A stretch of 64,000 nucleotides of DNA from CAWCUK01 sp963798775 (GCA_963798775.1 CAWCUK010000006.1:1-64000); one strand, 5' to 3'; numbered from the stretch's first letter, positions 15,281 through 26,030 are shown. The notes: generated by a model from the sequence alone, not told the origin. Numbers and translations are program-made.

Positions 15281-17392
15281 ATGAAATCAAAAGCACTTCT
15301 ACTATTACTATTCATCCTTTCTACGGTTAGCTTTTCCCAGAACACCGAAAATGAAGGTAAATTAAATAAACAGTTAGAGGATGAAAATAACTACACCAAT
15401 GTTGGCAATATTGGATTAACAGTAACAAATTTCGGAACATACGGCCATGGTTTTGCTCTTTGGCCGGAACAACCCAGTTGTGAATTTCCTCTGGGCAGCG
15501 GAATTGAACATATTTTTGACGGCGGATTATGGATCGGAGGTTTTATCAGTAATGATTCAACCGGCAGCGGAAGGGTTGGACCTTTTGTTACAACCGGCGT
15601 TGTGGATGCTTCCTCTGTTTCTTCAAGGGGCGGCGGATTTGAATATACAAACGCTCCGGAAAGCCATCTTGTTCAAAAATCCTCTTTGCTTGATTCACGC
15701 TTTTATGACCCCACAGCAGTTTCTCATCAAGATTTTGTAATGAATTATACGGATACAAATACTACTCTTTCCAACGGGGAAACAATTGAAGGTCATAATC
15801 CCTTGGGCATTACTGTTCATCAAGAAAGCTACGCGTGGAATTTTCCCTTCGCCGATTTTTTTGTGATAATGAATTACACTATTAAAAATGTAACTAATAA
15901 ATATATCGACAGCGTTTATGTAGGTCTTTGGACAGACGCTGTTGTAAGAAATACAAAAATTACTCCTCCGCGAGGTGCTTCTTTTTTTAATAAAGGAGGC
16001 GATGGATACAGCGATTCTATGAATATTGCTTATGAATTTGACGCGACAGGCGATGTGGGTTTTACTGATAGTTATGTCGGAATTCAATTCTTAGGCGCTA
16101 CACCCAAATTAGATAGTCTTCATATTTTAAATATGAATGATACAATTCCTTCGGTTAATTTTGTCAGTTGGCAGTTTAGAAATACTGATGATCCGAATTT
16201 CTTTGCTCCCCAAGTTGATATTGACAGATACAGAAAAATGTCAGGATATTTCGGCGGGAATAATCGTTACGGGAAGGGAGTAAATGCCGGTGATCTTAAA
16301 AGTCCTTCCAACAGATCGATTCTTATAACTTACGGTCCTTTTCATAATATTCCTCCGCACGATTCTGTAAATGTAGTTTACGCTATTGTCTGCGCTAAAA
16401 AATCCGGTAATGATCCGGCCGCTCTGGATACTAAAGAACAAAAGTTGAATTTATATTCAAACGCCGAATGGGCGTTAAGAGCTTATTTCGGTGAGGATAG
16501 AAACCGTAACGGTAAACTTGATCCTAATGAGGATTTGGATGGAAACGGAAAAATAACCAGATATATTTTACCTTCACCTCCCAGAACTCCGAATATAAAA
16601 GTAGTTCCGGAAAATCAAAAAGCGGTAATTTATTGGGATAAAAGAGCTGAGCAATCTGTAGATCCTATTTCCGGTAAAAAAGATTTTGAAGGTTATAGAG
16701 TATACAGAACACAAGCCGGTTTCGATTTAAATCAAAAAAGCACTCTTTCTTCTTTGGTAACAATGGCCGAATTTGACAGTACAGGCAATTCATTTGGATT
16801 TAATACTGGTTTTAACGCTGTTGAATTAAATGACCCTGTTACTTTCCCGAATGATACCGTAAAATATTATTATAAAATGGAAGTGAATAATCTGCTGAAC
16901 GGATGGCAGTATTTATTCTCGGTTACTGCCTTTGATAAAGGAGATCCGGAAAATAATCTTGAAAGTTTAGAGTCGAGTAATCTAGCGAATCTGCAAAGAA
17001 TTTTACCCGGCACACCGGCCAATGATGACGGTAAAGCTGAAGTAGGCGTTTATCCGAATCCATATTATTCAAACGCCTATTGGGATGGAACTTCGGAAAG
17101 ATTAAGAAAAATTTACTTCTATAATCTTCCGGCGGAATGCGAAATTACAATTTATACTTTAGCCGGCGATGTTATAAAAAGAATTCAGCATGATCAGAAC
17201 AGCAACGGTTCTGATTTACGATGGTTTGAACAGTTCGCGAGCGATGGTAAGCAAAAGATGGTAGGCGGTGAACAGGCGTGGGATTTAATTACGGATAATG
17301 ATCAAGCGATAGCCACCGGTCTCTATTTATACACTGTAAAGAATAAAAAGAACGGTGATATTAAAACAGGCAAGTTTTTAATTGTTAAATAA
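15281..17392 (+). CDS. Large secreted protein with T9SS-like C-terminal domain
   Basis: A 703-residue protein with signal peptide (MKSKALLLLLFILSTVSFSQ). The middle is beta-rich; a fibronectin-III-like section lies near 440-560 (PPRTPNIKVVPENQKAVIYWD). An acidic Ca-binding-like run occurs near 405-425 (EDRNRNGKLDPNEDLDGNGK). The C-terminal 110 residues start VYPNPYYSNAYW and end GLYLYTVKN...TGKFLIVK, a FlgD-like/T9SS sorting fold in divergent form. It is predicted to cross the outer membrane by type IX secretion. No enzymatic motif seen. First gene of a run with the next secreted protein, 16 bp apart. Confidence 0.8.
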   Translation: MKSKALLLLLFILSTVSFSQNTENEGKLNKQLEDENNYTNVGNIGLTVTNFGTYGHGFALWPEQPSCEFPLGSGIEHIFDGGLWIGGFISNDSTGSGRVGPFVTTGVVDASSVSSRGGGFEYTNAPESHLVQKSSLLDSRFYDPTAVSHQDFVMNYTDTNTTLSNGETIEGHNPLGITVHQESYAWNFPFADFFVIMNYTIKNVTNKYIDSVYVGLWTDAVVRNTKITPPRGASFFNKGGDGYSDSMNIAYEFDATGDVGFTDSYVGIQFLGATPKLDSLHILNMNDTIPSVNFVSWQFRNTDDPNFFAPQVDIDRYRKMSGYFGGNNRYGKGVNAGDLKSPSNRSILITYGPFHNIPPHDSVNVVYAIVCAKKSGNDPAALDTKEQKLNLYSNAEWALRAYFGEDRNRNGKLDPNEDLDGNGKITRYILPSPPRTPNIKVVPENQKAVIYWDKRAEQSVDPISGKKDFEGYRVYRTQAGFDLNQKSTLSSLVTMAEFDSTGNSFGFNTGFNAVELNDPVTFPNDTVKYYYKMEVNNLLNGWQYLFSVTAFDKGDPENNLESLESSNLANLQRILPGTPANDDGKAEVGVYPNPYYSNAYWDGTSERLRKIYFYNLPAECEITIYTLAGDVIKRIQHDQNSNGSDLRWFEQFASDGKQKMVGGEQAWDLITDNDQAIATGLYLYTVKNKKNGDIKTGKFLIVK

Positions 17393-17408
17393 AAATGGAG
17401 AGCGATAA

Positions 17409-19535
17409 ATGAAACTAAAATATTTACTTACTCTAATGGTTCTGTTTTGCGGCATATCTCTGGCGCAGCAGTATCCTTTAGTAACAATACAAGATATCCA
17501 GCAAGTACCGGATTCATTAAAAGGTACTGACCCTGCTTCTCCTCTAAACGGTGATACCGTACGGGTACAAGGTATGGTTATGGTTCGTCCTGTAGTTGAT
17601 CCTGTTACTGATAGGGGAGTTGTAATTTCCGCGGGCGCAAGATGGGTTACTTATGTTCAGGATCCCGAAGGTAAAGTTTGGGGCGGAATGAATATTCTTC
17701 AAGAAGATACTACAAAACAAGGCACTTTTTTTGATCTTATTGATACAGCCCAAGTTGTGGAATTTACCGGTGTTGTAACTGAGTATTACACTACAACCGA
17801 AATGATTTTAACAAGTGATCCTGTTCAAATTATCAGTTCAGAAGCTAAAAGACAAGACCCGATACAGATTCAATTATCCGACTTATTTACATCAGACGGA
17901 GGATATAATTTTGACGCTGAAAAATATGAAAATATGTATGTAAGTTTTGAAAATGTAATTTCTTCTGATAGAGCTCCGGGCGGTTCCTCAGTATTTAAAA
18001 TAAATGACGGAAACGGTCATTCTGCTTTTATTTACAGCCAGTCAAGATATTTCAAATCCGGCAGCGCGGGTATAAATGATTATCAGCCTCCTCAGGATGG
18101 TTCATTCTTAAGTTATGTAAGAGGAATTTTAACAACCAGAACAGACGGCTATTATTTAGTTCCTCTTTACCCTGAAGATGTTGGACCTGCTGTTGCGTCT
18201 CCTCCTGTTATTTCTTCTATTAGAAGAGATATTACAGAGGTTACTCCAACTTCTCCTGTTACTATTTCCGCTAAAGTTAAAGATTTAGACGGATCTGTTA
18301 ATGAAGTAAATCTAAATTATAGTGTTAACGGAGCGGCTTATCAAACATTGGCTATGACATCCGCGGATTCTATTTATTCTGCTACTGTTCCTGCCGCGAA
18401 TCTAGATTCAGCAATCGTTGATTTTTATATTACAGCAAGTGATAATGATAATAATGTTTCCTCAAGCGATACTGCTAAAACAAGATATTTCTATATGGTA
18501 TTAAATCGTCCTGTTACAATTCAGGATGTTCAATACAGTCCTTTCGGCGGCGGTTATAGTGCTTATAACGGATATTATGTAACTGTATCCGGAGTGATTA
18601 CTTCCGACGCGGATACTACCGGAAATCCAAATTTAGGTCAGTCTCCGATCAGAATTAATATGCAGAACGGATCCGGTCCATGGAGCGGCATCTGGATAGG
18701 TACTTCCGGGTTTAACGGCACCGAGGTAATAAAACTTAAAAGAGGCCAGCAAGTTAACATTACCGGTTTAGTTCAAGAAAATTATAATGTTACTAGATTA
18801 GATAGTGTACAAACTATTGATGTAGTTTCTTCAGGAAATGCTTTACCCGAAGCCGAATTATTACAGACAGGCGATATCGATTATATTGGAACTGATGCGG
18901 TACCGGCTGAACAATGGGAAAGTGTTTTAATTAAATATCAAGATGTAACTGTTGTTGATGAAAATGCCGATGGCAGTCCCGGCCCTGATGTTGTTGGCGG
19001 AAGCAGAAACTTTGGTGAAATTGTTATTGATGATAATTCCGGCCCTACAAGAGTGGAATTACAGGAAGGTTATCATTTATATCATAATGATTGGGATAAT
19101 AATTTATTTGATGCTGCTAATAATCATTATGTAAAAGATAGCAGTACTTTCAAAGAGTTGAAAGGTATTTTATATTATTCACATGGATATTATAAATTGG
19201 TGCCTAGAACTAATGATGATTTTGTCGGATTTTCGATTACGGATGTTCAAAAAGAAAATAACAGTCTGCCGACTGCGTTCGCTTTGAACCAGAATTATCC
19301 GAATCCTTTTAATCCTACAACAACAATTACTTATGCTATTCCTTCGGATGGTATTGTAACTCTTAAAATATTCAATATTCTTGGCCAAGCCGTAAAAACT
19401 TTGGTAAATCAATATCAAAGTACCGGTAATTATAAAGTATCATTTGATGCCGGTACATTGAATTCCGGTGTTTATTTGTACCAATTAAATGTAAACGGCC
19501 ATTCTCAAGTTAAAAAAATGATGTTACTTAAATAA
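17409..19535 (+). CDS. T9SS-secreted protein with OB-fold-like and Ig-like domains
   Basis: A 708-residue protein with signal peptide (MKLKYLLTLMVLFCGISLA). Two similar regions (about 22-250, VTIQDIQQVPDSLKG; and about 365-610, VTIQDVQYSPFGG) look like repeats of an OB-fold-like domain found in secreted nuclease-type proteins, with an Ig-like stretch (260-350, PVTISAKVKDLDG) between. C-terminal sorting domain: LNQNYPNPFNPTTTITYAIP ... ILGQAVKTLV ... GVYLYQLNVNG ... KKMMLLK, the classical type A signal. No catalytic residues recognised. Downstream hairpin at 19549-19572. Confidence 0.85.
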   Translation: MKLKYLLTLMVLFCGISLAQQYPLVTIQDIQQVPDSLKGTDPASPLNGDTVRVQGMVMVRPVVDPVTDRGVVISAGARWVTYVQDPEGKVWGGMNILQEDTTKQGTFFDLIDTAQVVEFTGVVTEYYTTTEMILTSDPVQIISSEAKRQDPIQIQLSDLFTSDGGYNFDAEKYENMYVSFENVISSDRAPGGSSVFKINDGNGHSAFIYSQSRYFKSGSAGINDYQPPQDGSFLSYVRGILTTRTDGYYLVPLYPEDVGPAVASPPVISSIRRDITEVTPTSPVTISAKVKDLDGSVNEVNLNYSVNGAAYQTLAMTSADSIYSATVPAANLDSAIVDFYITASDNDNNVSSSDTAKTRYFYMVLNRPVTIQDVQYSPFGGGYSAYNGYYVTVSGVITSDADTTGNPNLGQSPIRINMQNGSGPWSGIWIGTSGFNGTEVIKLKRGQQVNITGLVQENYNVTRLDSVQTIDVVSSGNALPEAELLQTGDIDYIGTDAVPAEQWESVLIKYQDVTVVDENADGSPGPDVVGGSRNFGEIVIDDNSGPTRVELQEGYHLYHNDWDNNLFDAANNHYVKDSSTFKELKGILYYSHGYYKLVPRTNDDFVGFSITDVQKENNSLPTAFALNQNYPNPFNPTTTITYAIPSDGIVTLKIFNILGQAVKTLVNQYQSTGNYKVSFDAGTLNSGVYLYQLNVNGHSQVKKMMLLK

Positions 19536-19548
19536 TTTTAATTTTACT

Positions 19549-19572
19549 GAGGCTGTCGTTTTCGGCAGCCTC
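19549..19572 (+). terminator. Hairpin after the T9SS-secreted protein gene
   Basis: GAGGCTGTCG, TTTT loop, CGGCAGCCTC (one G-T pair), 14 bp after the stop codon. A strong stem, followed by AAAATTTT instead of a clean T-run, so termination efficiency is uncertain. Confidence 0.6.
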
Positions 19573-19597
19573 AAAATTTTATATAATAATATAGTTG

Positions 19598-21118
19598 ATG
19601 ACTAAAATTTTACGAATCTTATTGCTAGTTAGCTTACCGCTAATTTATTTTGCCTGCTACGATAATCCATCTGATGCGGTAGTCGGAAATCAAGCTCCGG
19701 AAACTCACATTTCTCTCTTGCCTGATAGTTCAATCAGCAGCCAGCCCAGTAAGTTAAAAGTTTCTTGGTGGGGAGATGATCCTGACGGGCTTATTGTCGG
19801 TTTCTATTATACTTGGAACGGCACCGACTGGAAATTTTCTCAATCGAATGATAGTTTGTTTACGTTAAAAATCGGAATATCCGACACAACATATCTATTC
19901 CAAGTTTCCGCGGTTGATGACGGAGGCAACGGAGTTTTCGATAATCAAGTTATACAAAATAATATAAACTACGGTCCCGAACCGTTTACGGATCAAAACG
20001 GAAACGGCGTTCATGATCCCAACGAACCTTTTATAGACATAGGTTTAATTGACCCAACACCCGCTTCTCTCGATTTTCCGATAAAAAATTCTGCGCCGGT
20101 TATAGCTTGGAATACTTTGTCGGTTATTCCGGATACTTCTTTTCCGGTTATGTCTTTCGGCTGGAACGCTTCCGATATTGACGGAGAATCTACAATAGAG
20201 AAAATTAATATCGCGTTAAATGATACTGCCGAATCTAATCGGGTTTCCTTATTAGGCGGTGTTAGAACTGTAACTTTAAGAACAAACGATTTTAATTCCG
20301 ATTCTCCTCAAATGGATGTTTTAATAGACGGTTCTGAAAATAATAAGGCGGCTGAGAAACTTAATGGTTTAAAGCTTAATGACAACAATAAATTCTTCGT
20401 TCAGGCCGTTGATATTTCCGGAGCGAAATCAAATTGGATTGCTTTGCCGGATTCGGGAAATCATTGGTATGTTAAAAAGCCAAAAGGTAAAGTTTTAATT
20501 GTAGATGATTATACGGTCGGCGATAATTCAGCTCAATTTTATTCTGCTATGTTCGATAGTCTCGGCTTAAAAGGGAAGTATGATATTTACGATTTCCATA
20601 CACAAAAACCGCCGTATTTAAATGTTACGTTCTATGAAACATTAAAGCTATATGAAGATGTATTTTGGTATTCGGATAATAATCCTTCACTTGATTTAGC
20701 CGCCGGAGTTGTCCAGAAGTATTTAGATAGAGGCGGTAAAATTGCTTTTTCGCTGCAATTTCCTCAAACTGTTGATTTATCCTTAGTTCAAAGTTTTCTC
20801 CCGATAAACGCTGACAGCAGCGATTTCAAAATTTCGCTAATCGGCGGAACAACCGTTACTTCCGATAATAATCAATATCCGGATTTAACATTAACTACCA
20901 GTATTTTTAGAGTCAGGTCGTTTTATCTAAATCCGTTCGGAAATATTCCGCTTTATTCTTTTTCTAAAAATGAATTAAAGGGTTATATAGGATTTACAAA
21001 CAGCGATAAAAGTTTATTTTTTATAGGACTTCCTTTAAATAAAATGAACGGCGGCCCTGCTAACGTAAAAGCATTACTACACAAAGTATTTTTTGAAGAT
21101 TTTGGTTTAACTCCATGA
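19598..21118 (+). CDS. Secreted lipoprotein with Ig-like region
   Basis: A 506-residue predicted lipoprotein; signal MTKILRILLLVSLPLIYFAC with the lipobox Cys at residue 20. I start at ATG 19598; a TTG one codon earlier adds nothing. After a linker, an Ig/FN3-like section (SSQPSKLKVSWWGDDPDG, FLFQVSAVDDGGNG), then a C-terminal half beginning KGKVLIVDDYTVGDNSAQFY, which resembles glutamine-amidotransferase-like folds seen in surface proteins of this lineage (the M23 protein at 54570 has a similar LIVDG segment). It overlaps the TonB-dependent receptor by four bases (ATGA), so the two are co-translated and may act together. Confidence 0.75.
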   Translation: MTKILRILLLVSLPLIYFACYDNPSDAVVGNQAPETHISLLPDSSISSQPSKLKVSWWGDDPDGLIVGFYYTWNGTDWKFSQSNDSLFTLKIGISDTTYLFQVSAVDDGGNGVFDNQVIQNNINYGPEPFTDQNGNGVHDPNEPFIDIGLIDPTPASLDFPIKNSAPVIAWNTLSVIPDTSFPVMSFGWNASDIDGESTIEKINIALNDTAESNRVSLLGGVRTVTLRTNDFNSDSPQMDVLIDGSENNKAAEKLNGLKLNDNNKFFVQAVDISGAKSNWIALPDSGNHWYVKKPKGKVLIVDDYTVGDNSAQFYSAMFDSLGLKGKYDIYDFHTQKPPYLNVTFYETLKLYEDVFWYSDNNPSLDLAAGVVQKYLDRGGKIAFSLQFPQTVDLSLVQSFLPINADSSDFKISLIGGTTVTSDNNQYPDLTLTTSIFRVRSFYLNPFGNIPLYSFSKNELKGYIGFTNSDKSLFFIGLPLNKMNGGPANVKALLHKVFFEDFGLTP

Positions 21119-23925
21119 TGAAAATAATTTTTACTAGCATATTTTTAATATTATCACTTTCGGTATTCGCGCAAGATAACGGCAATTTAGCCGGTACTGT
21201 TACCGACGCAAAAACGGGTGAGGATTTACCGGGTGTTAATATTATTGTTAAAGGTACATATTATGGTGCCGCAACAGATATTGACGGAAATTTCAGAATT
21301 AATAATATTGCCTCTGGCTCCTACACAATTGAGGTTTCTCTAATTGGTTATAAAACTGTTCAATATACCGGATTTAAAATTTTACCGAATAAAACGGTAC
21401 ATCTTGATGTTAAGCTGGAAGAGACTGTTTTAACTCTTGGCCAGGATGTAGTTGTTGTCGGTGATAAACCTCTTCTTGATGTTGAAGAAACACAATCAAA
21501 AAGAACTGTGTCTAAAGAAGAAATTGAAAACGCGATAGTTGAAAATATTAGCGACGTTGTAACTCAGCAGGCCGGTGTCGTGAAATCAGATAATTCTATT
21601 CATATCAGAGGCGGCCGAGCTTATGAAAACGCTTTCCTTTTAGACGGTGTTTCCGTGCAGGATCCATTAGCCGGAACAGGTTTTGGCCTGCAGCTTTCGG
21701 CAAACGCTATTGAAGAAGTTGAGGTTATTACCGGCGGTTATAACGCTGAATTCGGACAAGCTACTTCAGGCGTTGTTAATGTTAAAACAAGAGAAGGCGG
21801 CGAGAATTTTAAAGGTTATCTTTCATACAAAAGAGATAACTTCGGGAATAGAGATTCTTACCATGTTTTTAATATTGATATTTTAGAGGCAAATTTAAGC
21901 GGTCCGGAACCTATTACTCAAAAAATTCTTCCGGCTCTTGGGCTTAAACTTCCCGGAGAGATTTCTTTCTTCGGCAGTTTTTATATGGGATTAAGTGACG
22001 GCATAACCCAAGGTATGTATAAAGCAACCGCTAATCAGCTTTATTCTTCCACATTTTACGGAACTGCTTTTGCGCCCCGAAATGAAAACAGCTGGTTTTG
22101 GCTGGGCAAATTAAGTTATAAAATTTCTCCTACTATTAAATTAGTTTATTCTTTTAACCAGTCTGTTAACATAAATCAAAACTCTCAATCGCTTCAATCT
22201 AATTTGGAATATGTTGAACCGAGTCCCGGTTATCAATATGAATTTCAAAATATTTTAGATAACGCTAATACTTTTACTCATAATAATAAATATCATTCTA
22301 TTTCGCTTACGCATACTTTAAATTCAAAAACATTTTATGAGCTTAAGTTAAACCACTTTTTTACCAATCTTCGCGCGGACGCGAACGGAAGAAATTGGAA
22401 TCAATACTCGCAGCCTAAAGATATTACAAATTTCCCGATTGAATATTATAATCTTAATAGAGATACAATAGGCGTTATTCCCGGCGACGGGTTTTGGGAT
22501 GTCGGAAATCCTTATACCTGGCGAGATCACTTTTTAAGTGAATATTCTATAAAAGGAGATATTACCAGTTTCTTTGACGAAAAGAATAAATTTAAAGCCG
22601 GTTTTGAAACTCAATTTCAAGAAATGCAAGTTATAGATATTTATAAACCTTGGGTTGGCGATTTAGGTTTAAATAATGATATCTATCAAGTTTATCCTGC
22701 ACTCGGTGCATTTTACGCGCAAGATAATATTAACTTCAGCGGAATGATTTTGAACTTCGGTCTTCGTTTAGATTACTGGTTTCCCGGAAAATTTGTTGAT
22801 GACGCCGTAGATAATCCTGATGTAGTTACAATACCTGATCAAACTAGAGAAAGTTATAAAAATGATACTTTCGGCTGGTTTGGGAATAGAAGGTGGAAGG
22901 CGAGATTGAGTCCCCGTTTGGGTATTTCTCATCCGGTTTCGGATAATCAAACTTTATTTTTCTCGTACGGACATTTTAGTAAATGGCCTAAACCTCAATT
23001 TGTTTATGCCAAATTAAGTCCATTAAACGCTAAATCTTCATTCCAGAAATTCGGTAATCCGAACCTTAATCCTGAAACTACCGTTGCCTATGAGTTAGGT
23101 TTAAAAACCCAATTTACAGAAAATGATGTTTTAACCGTTACTGCTTATTATAAAGATATTTTCGATTATGTGAGCACCAGAAACGCGAAAATAACCTCAG
23201 CCAGATACGCGACACAAAGTTTTATAACTTATGTTAATTCTGATTACGCGCGGTCTAGAGGGGTTGAAGTTGAATACAAAAAAAGATTAGGTAAATGGTT
23301 TACCGGATCGGCGGATTTTTCTTACGCGATTGTAACCGGTAAAAGTTCATCCGCTGATGAAGGTGTTTTAGTTGCGCGAGGTGATCTTACTGAATCAATT
23401 AAAGAGGAATATCTTGCGTGGGATAAACCTTTAACCGCCACTTTAACAACTAATTTCTATGTTGAAAAAGGAGAACCTTTATTTGGATTCGGTGAAGGAA
23501 TTCTTGACGATTATAACATTTATCTTCGTTTCTTTTATCAGTCCGGGAAAAGATACACTCCGGCGATTTTTACCGGAAATTACGGCTCGGACGGACGTCC
23601 TGAGTATGAATTTCTTCGATCGGACAGGAACAGTAAAATCGGTGACAATTGGTTTTACATCAACTTAAACTTTGAGAAATATTTTGAACTTTCGGGTTTG
23701 AAATTCTCAGTATTCGCCGAAGTAAATAATTTACTGGATACTCAAAATTCGGCAATTATAAATCCCGTAACAGGAAGAGCTTATGAATATGGTGATCCTA
23801 CACCGAATACCTGGAACGATCCGAAATATCCGGATCTTCAGGCGCCGCTTTCGCCATATCCTTATGATCCGGCTCGTTACTTAACAAGACGAAATGTTAA
23901 ACTTGGAGTTAGCCTAAGATTTTAA
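21115..23925 (+). CDS. TonB-dependent receptor with carboxypeptidase-like domain
   Basis: A 936-residue outer-membrane receptor of the CarboxypepD-regulatory/plug/barrel class. Signal peptide (MMKIIFTSIFLILSLSVFAQ), then GNLAGTVTDAKTGEDLPGVN (SusC-like N-terminal domain), plug near 110-225 (DVVTQQAGVVKSDNSIHIRGG, LDGVSVQDPL), barrel to the C-terminal strand VKLGVSLRF. Substrate cannot be told. Coupled to the lipoprotein upstream by ATGA overlap; 2 bp separate it from the PorV-like gene. A receptor with a lipoprotein partner resembles a SusCD-type uptake pair, though the partner is not a SusD by sequence. Confidence 0.9.
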   Translation: MMKIIFTSIFLILSLSVFAQDNGNLAGTVTDAKTGEDLPGVNIIVKGTYYGAATDIDGNFRINNIASGSYTIEVSLIGYKTVQYTGFKILPNKTVHLDVKLEETVLTLGQDVVVVGDKPLLDVEETQSKRTVSKEEIENAIVENISDVVTQQAGVVKSDNSIHIRGGRAYENAFLLDGVSVQDPLAGTGFGLQLSANAIEEVEVITGGYNAEFGQATSGVVNVKTREGGENFKGYLSYKRDNFGNRDSYHVFNIDILEANLSGPEPITQKILPALGLKLPGEISFFGSFYMGLSDGITQGMYKATANQLYSSTFYGTAFAPRNENSWFWLGKLSYKISPTIKLVYSFNQSVNINQNSQSLQSNLEYVEPSPGYQYEFQNILDNANTFTHNNKYHSISLTHTLNSKTFYELKLNHFFTNLRADANGRNWNQYSQPKDITNFPIEYYNLNRDTIGVIPGDGFWDVGNPYTWRDHFLSEYSIKGDITSFFDEKNKFKAGFETQFQEMQVIDIYKPWVGDLGLNNDIYQVYPALGAFYAQDNINFSGMILNFGLRLDYWFPGKFVDDAVDNPDVVTIPDQTRESYKNDTFGWFGNRRWKARLSPRLGISHPVSDNQTLFFSYGHFSKWPKPQFVYAKLSPLNAKSSFQKFGNPNLNPETTVAYELGLKTQFTENDVLTVTAYYKDIFDYVSTRNAKITSARYATQSFITYVNSDYARSRGVEVEYKKRLGKWFTGSADFSYAIVTGKSSSADEGVLVARGDLTESIKEEYLAWDKPLTATLTTNFYVEKGEPLFGFGEGILDDYNIYLRFFYQSGKRYTPAIFTGNYGSDGRPEYEFLRSDRNSKIGDNWFYINLNFEKYFELSGLKFSVFAEVNNLLDTQNSAIINPVTGRAYEYGDPTPNTWNDPKYPDLQAPLSPYPYDPARYLTRRNVKLGVSLRF

Positions 23926-23927
23926 TT

Positions 23928-24905
23928 ATGAAAAAAATAATTTTACTATTCTTCGTATTCGCAGCATTTTTTCAAACCAAGGCACAGCTTTTCCCTGTTC
24001 TGGGAGGGCAGAGGGCCGGAATTTCAACTGCGCAATTTTTAAAAATCGGTGTCGGTGGAAGAGCTTCCGCTCTAGGTGATGCCTTTGTTGCCGTAGCCAA
24101 TGATGCTTCCGCTCTTTACTGGAACCCTGCTGGTTTGGTTCAATTTAGCGATGATCAGATTTTATTTTCGCATAATAAATGGGTTGTGGATATTAATCAT
24201 GATTTTCTCGGAGCTGTTTATCATCTTGATCAAACAAATGCTTTCGGTGTGGCTTTAACTTCTCTTTCAATGAAAGATATGCCGGTTACAACCGAATTTG
24301 CTCCTTTCGGAACCGGAGAATATTTCGGTGTTTCCGATATTGCCATTGCGGTAACTTACTCGAGAAAAATGACGGATCAATTTAGTTTTGGCGGAACGGT
24401 AAGATATATTGAGGAAACTCTCGATAAATTAAAAATGCGCGGTGTAATGATTGATCTTGGTACTTATTACTGGACTGGTTTAGGATCTTCTCGTTTTGCT
24501 GTTTCCGTTTCTAATTTTGGAAACCAGCTTGCTCCTGACGGCGATGTTGTTCTAATCGGAAAACGAACCGTATCGGATTGGCAAGCATTTTCTCCACCGA
24601 CTATTTTTAGAATCGGTTTTGCTTTTGAACCTTTCCAAACGGATAATCAAAAGTTAACCGCGTCCATTCAGCTTAATCATCCAAATGATAATAGTGAAAA
24701 TGTTGTTACGGGTGCTGAATATAATTGGAGAGATATCATCTATTTAAGAGGCGGTTACAAGTTTAACGTTGATGAGCAGAATTATTCTTTCGGTGCCGGT
24801 GTAAATGTGCCAATTAGTTTTGCCGAATTTACTCTTGATTACGCGTATTCTAATTTTACCAGATTGGGCTCAGCTCATCGTTTTTCAATTATTCTAGGTT
24901 TTTAA
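23928..24905 (+). CDS. PorV/PorQ-family outer-membrane protein
   Basis: A 325-residue barrel with signal peptide (MKKIILLFFVFAAFFQTKAQ). GGRASALGDAFVAVANDASALYWNPAGL is the family's hallmark (split here: GGRASALGDAF ... ALYWNPAGL). PorV and PorQ are T9SS outer-membrane components that shuttle cargo; the gene lies within a cluster of T9SS cargo genes, which fits. Many paralogues exist per genome in this lineage, so I do not assign PorV itself. Two bases downstream of the receptor, two bases before the NHL lipoprotein start. Confidence 0.85.
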   Translation: MKKIILLFFVFAAFFQTKAQLFPVLGGQRAGISTAQFLKIGVGGRASALGDAFVAVANDASALYWNPAGLVQFSDDQILFSHNKWVVDINHDFLGAVYHLDQTNAFGVALTSLSMKDMPVTTEFAPFGTGEYFGVSDIAIAVTYSRKMTDQFSFGGTVRYIEETLDKLKMRGVMIDLGTYYWTGLGSSRFAVSVSNFGNQLAPDGDVVLIGKRTVSDWQAFSPPTIFRIGFAFEPFQTDNQKLTASIQLNHPNDNSENVVTGAEYNWRDIIYLRGGYKFNVDEQNYSFGAGVNVPISFAEFTLDYAYSNFTRLGSAHRFSIILGF

Positions 24906-24907
24906 TA

Positions 24908-26011
24908 ATGAAAATAAAGACAATTCGTAAAAATATTAATTTTTATCGCAATCCCGCTTCTTTCCAGCTGTGATAATAAATTTGATTTAAATCAGGTTGA
25001 TAGTAATAATAGTTCTAAAGTAATGGGGAGCTAATGTTGGCGGAGATACTGTTTATATTCCGATTTCCCCGGCTTGGGAAGGTTTTAATCATCCGCAAGC
25101 GGTAATGGTTGGTAAAGAACCTTTTATTTACGTAGCGGATACGGATAATGATAGAATTGTAATGATGAATATTGACGGTGAAATTTTGGGAACAAGAAAA
25201 ATTAAACATCCTATTGCTATTGCTCAGGATTTTAAGCTTAATTTAATAGTTGTTGCTGAATTTGATACTATCGGTGCTAAATCATCACAAACTTATAGTG
25301 CGGTTTATAAAATAGATATGGTTGCGGCTTCACATCAAATTGAGAATGCGCCTGTTCCAGCGTTTGCTTCCGAAAAGCGATAAAGATTTTAATAAACCGG
25401 AAAGACAGTATACCGCGGTTACAACTTTTTATGATAATTCATTCTATGTAGCCCGCACCGGACCTAATAATTCAAGTTTTATTGATCCGGATAATTCTAT
25501 TTTGGTTTATAAACCTAAAAAACAATATCATGGCGGAGAAGGGGATACGTTAATCGGTAGACTTCCCAATATCGATCCTATTAGCAGTGGACTTATTTCG
25601 GCTAATAAAATTAGTTCCATGACTTCGCTGAACAAAAGAAATATAAATATGATTGTTACTATTACCGGTAATAATAGTTTTAAAGCTCAGTGGTGGGATT
25701 TTGTTGTTACAAGTTTGGATGAAAAATATCAAAGTAAATTTGATCCTAGTACCGGACTTTCTTTTGTAACACCGAATAAATTTGACGGTCCGCAAGGTTC
25801 TACTATAGATGACGCGGGAAATATATTTATTGCGGATGCGGCAAAAGACAGTATATTTAAATTTAATCCGTTCGGAGATGAGCTGCAGTCATTCGGCGGT
25901 TCAGATATTTTTTCTCAGCCTTATTCAGTGGCTTATTTCGATAGAACACTTTATGTAGCTGATACTGGGAATAATAGAATTCTCAGATTCGTCCTTTCTA
26001 CCGATTTATAA
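24908..26011 (+). pseudogene. NHL-repeat lipoprotein with three frameshifts
   Basis: Rebuilt protein starts MKIKTIRKILIFIAIPLLSSC, a clear lipoprotein signal, once one A is removed from the A-run at 24929-24933. A second surplus base (G-run, 25025-25028) and a third (about 25355-25365) also have to be removed. The product has beta-propeller repeats: GKEPFIYVADTDNDRIVMMN, GNIFIADAAKDSIFKFN, RTLYVADTGNNRILRFV, typical NHL units that bind ligands or proteins. All three defects are +1 insertions and the translated repeats are well preserved, so I favour sequence errors over true decay. It follows the PorV-like gene with a 2-bp gap. Confidence 0.75.
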
Positions 26012-26030
26012 TAAAAATTTTAAATTTGAG

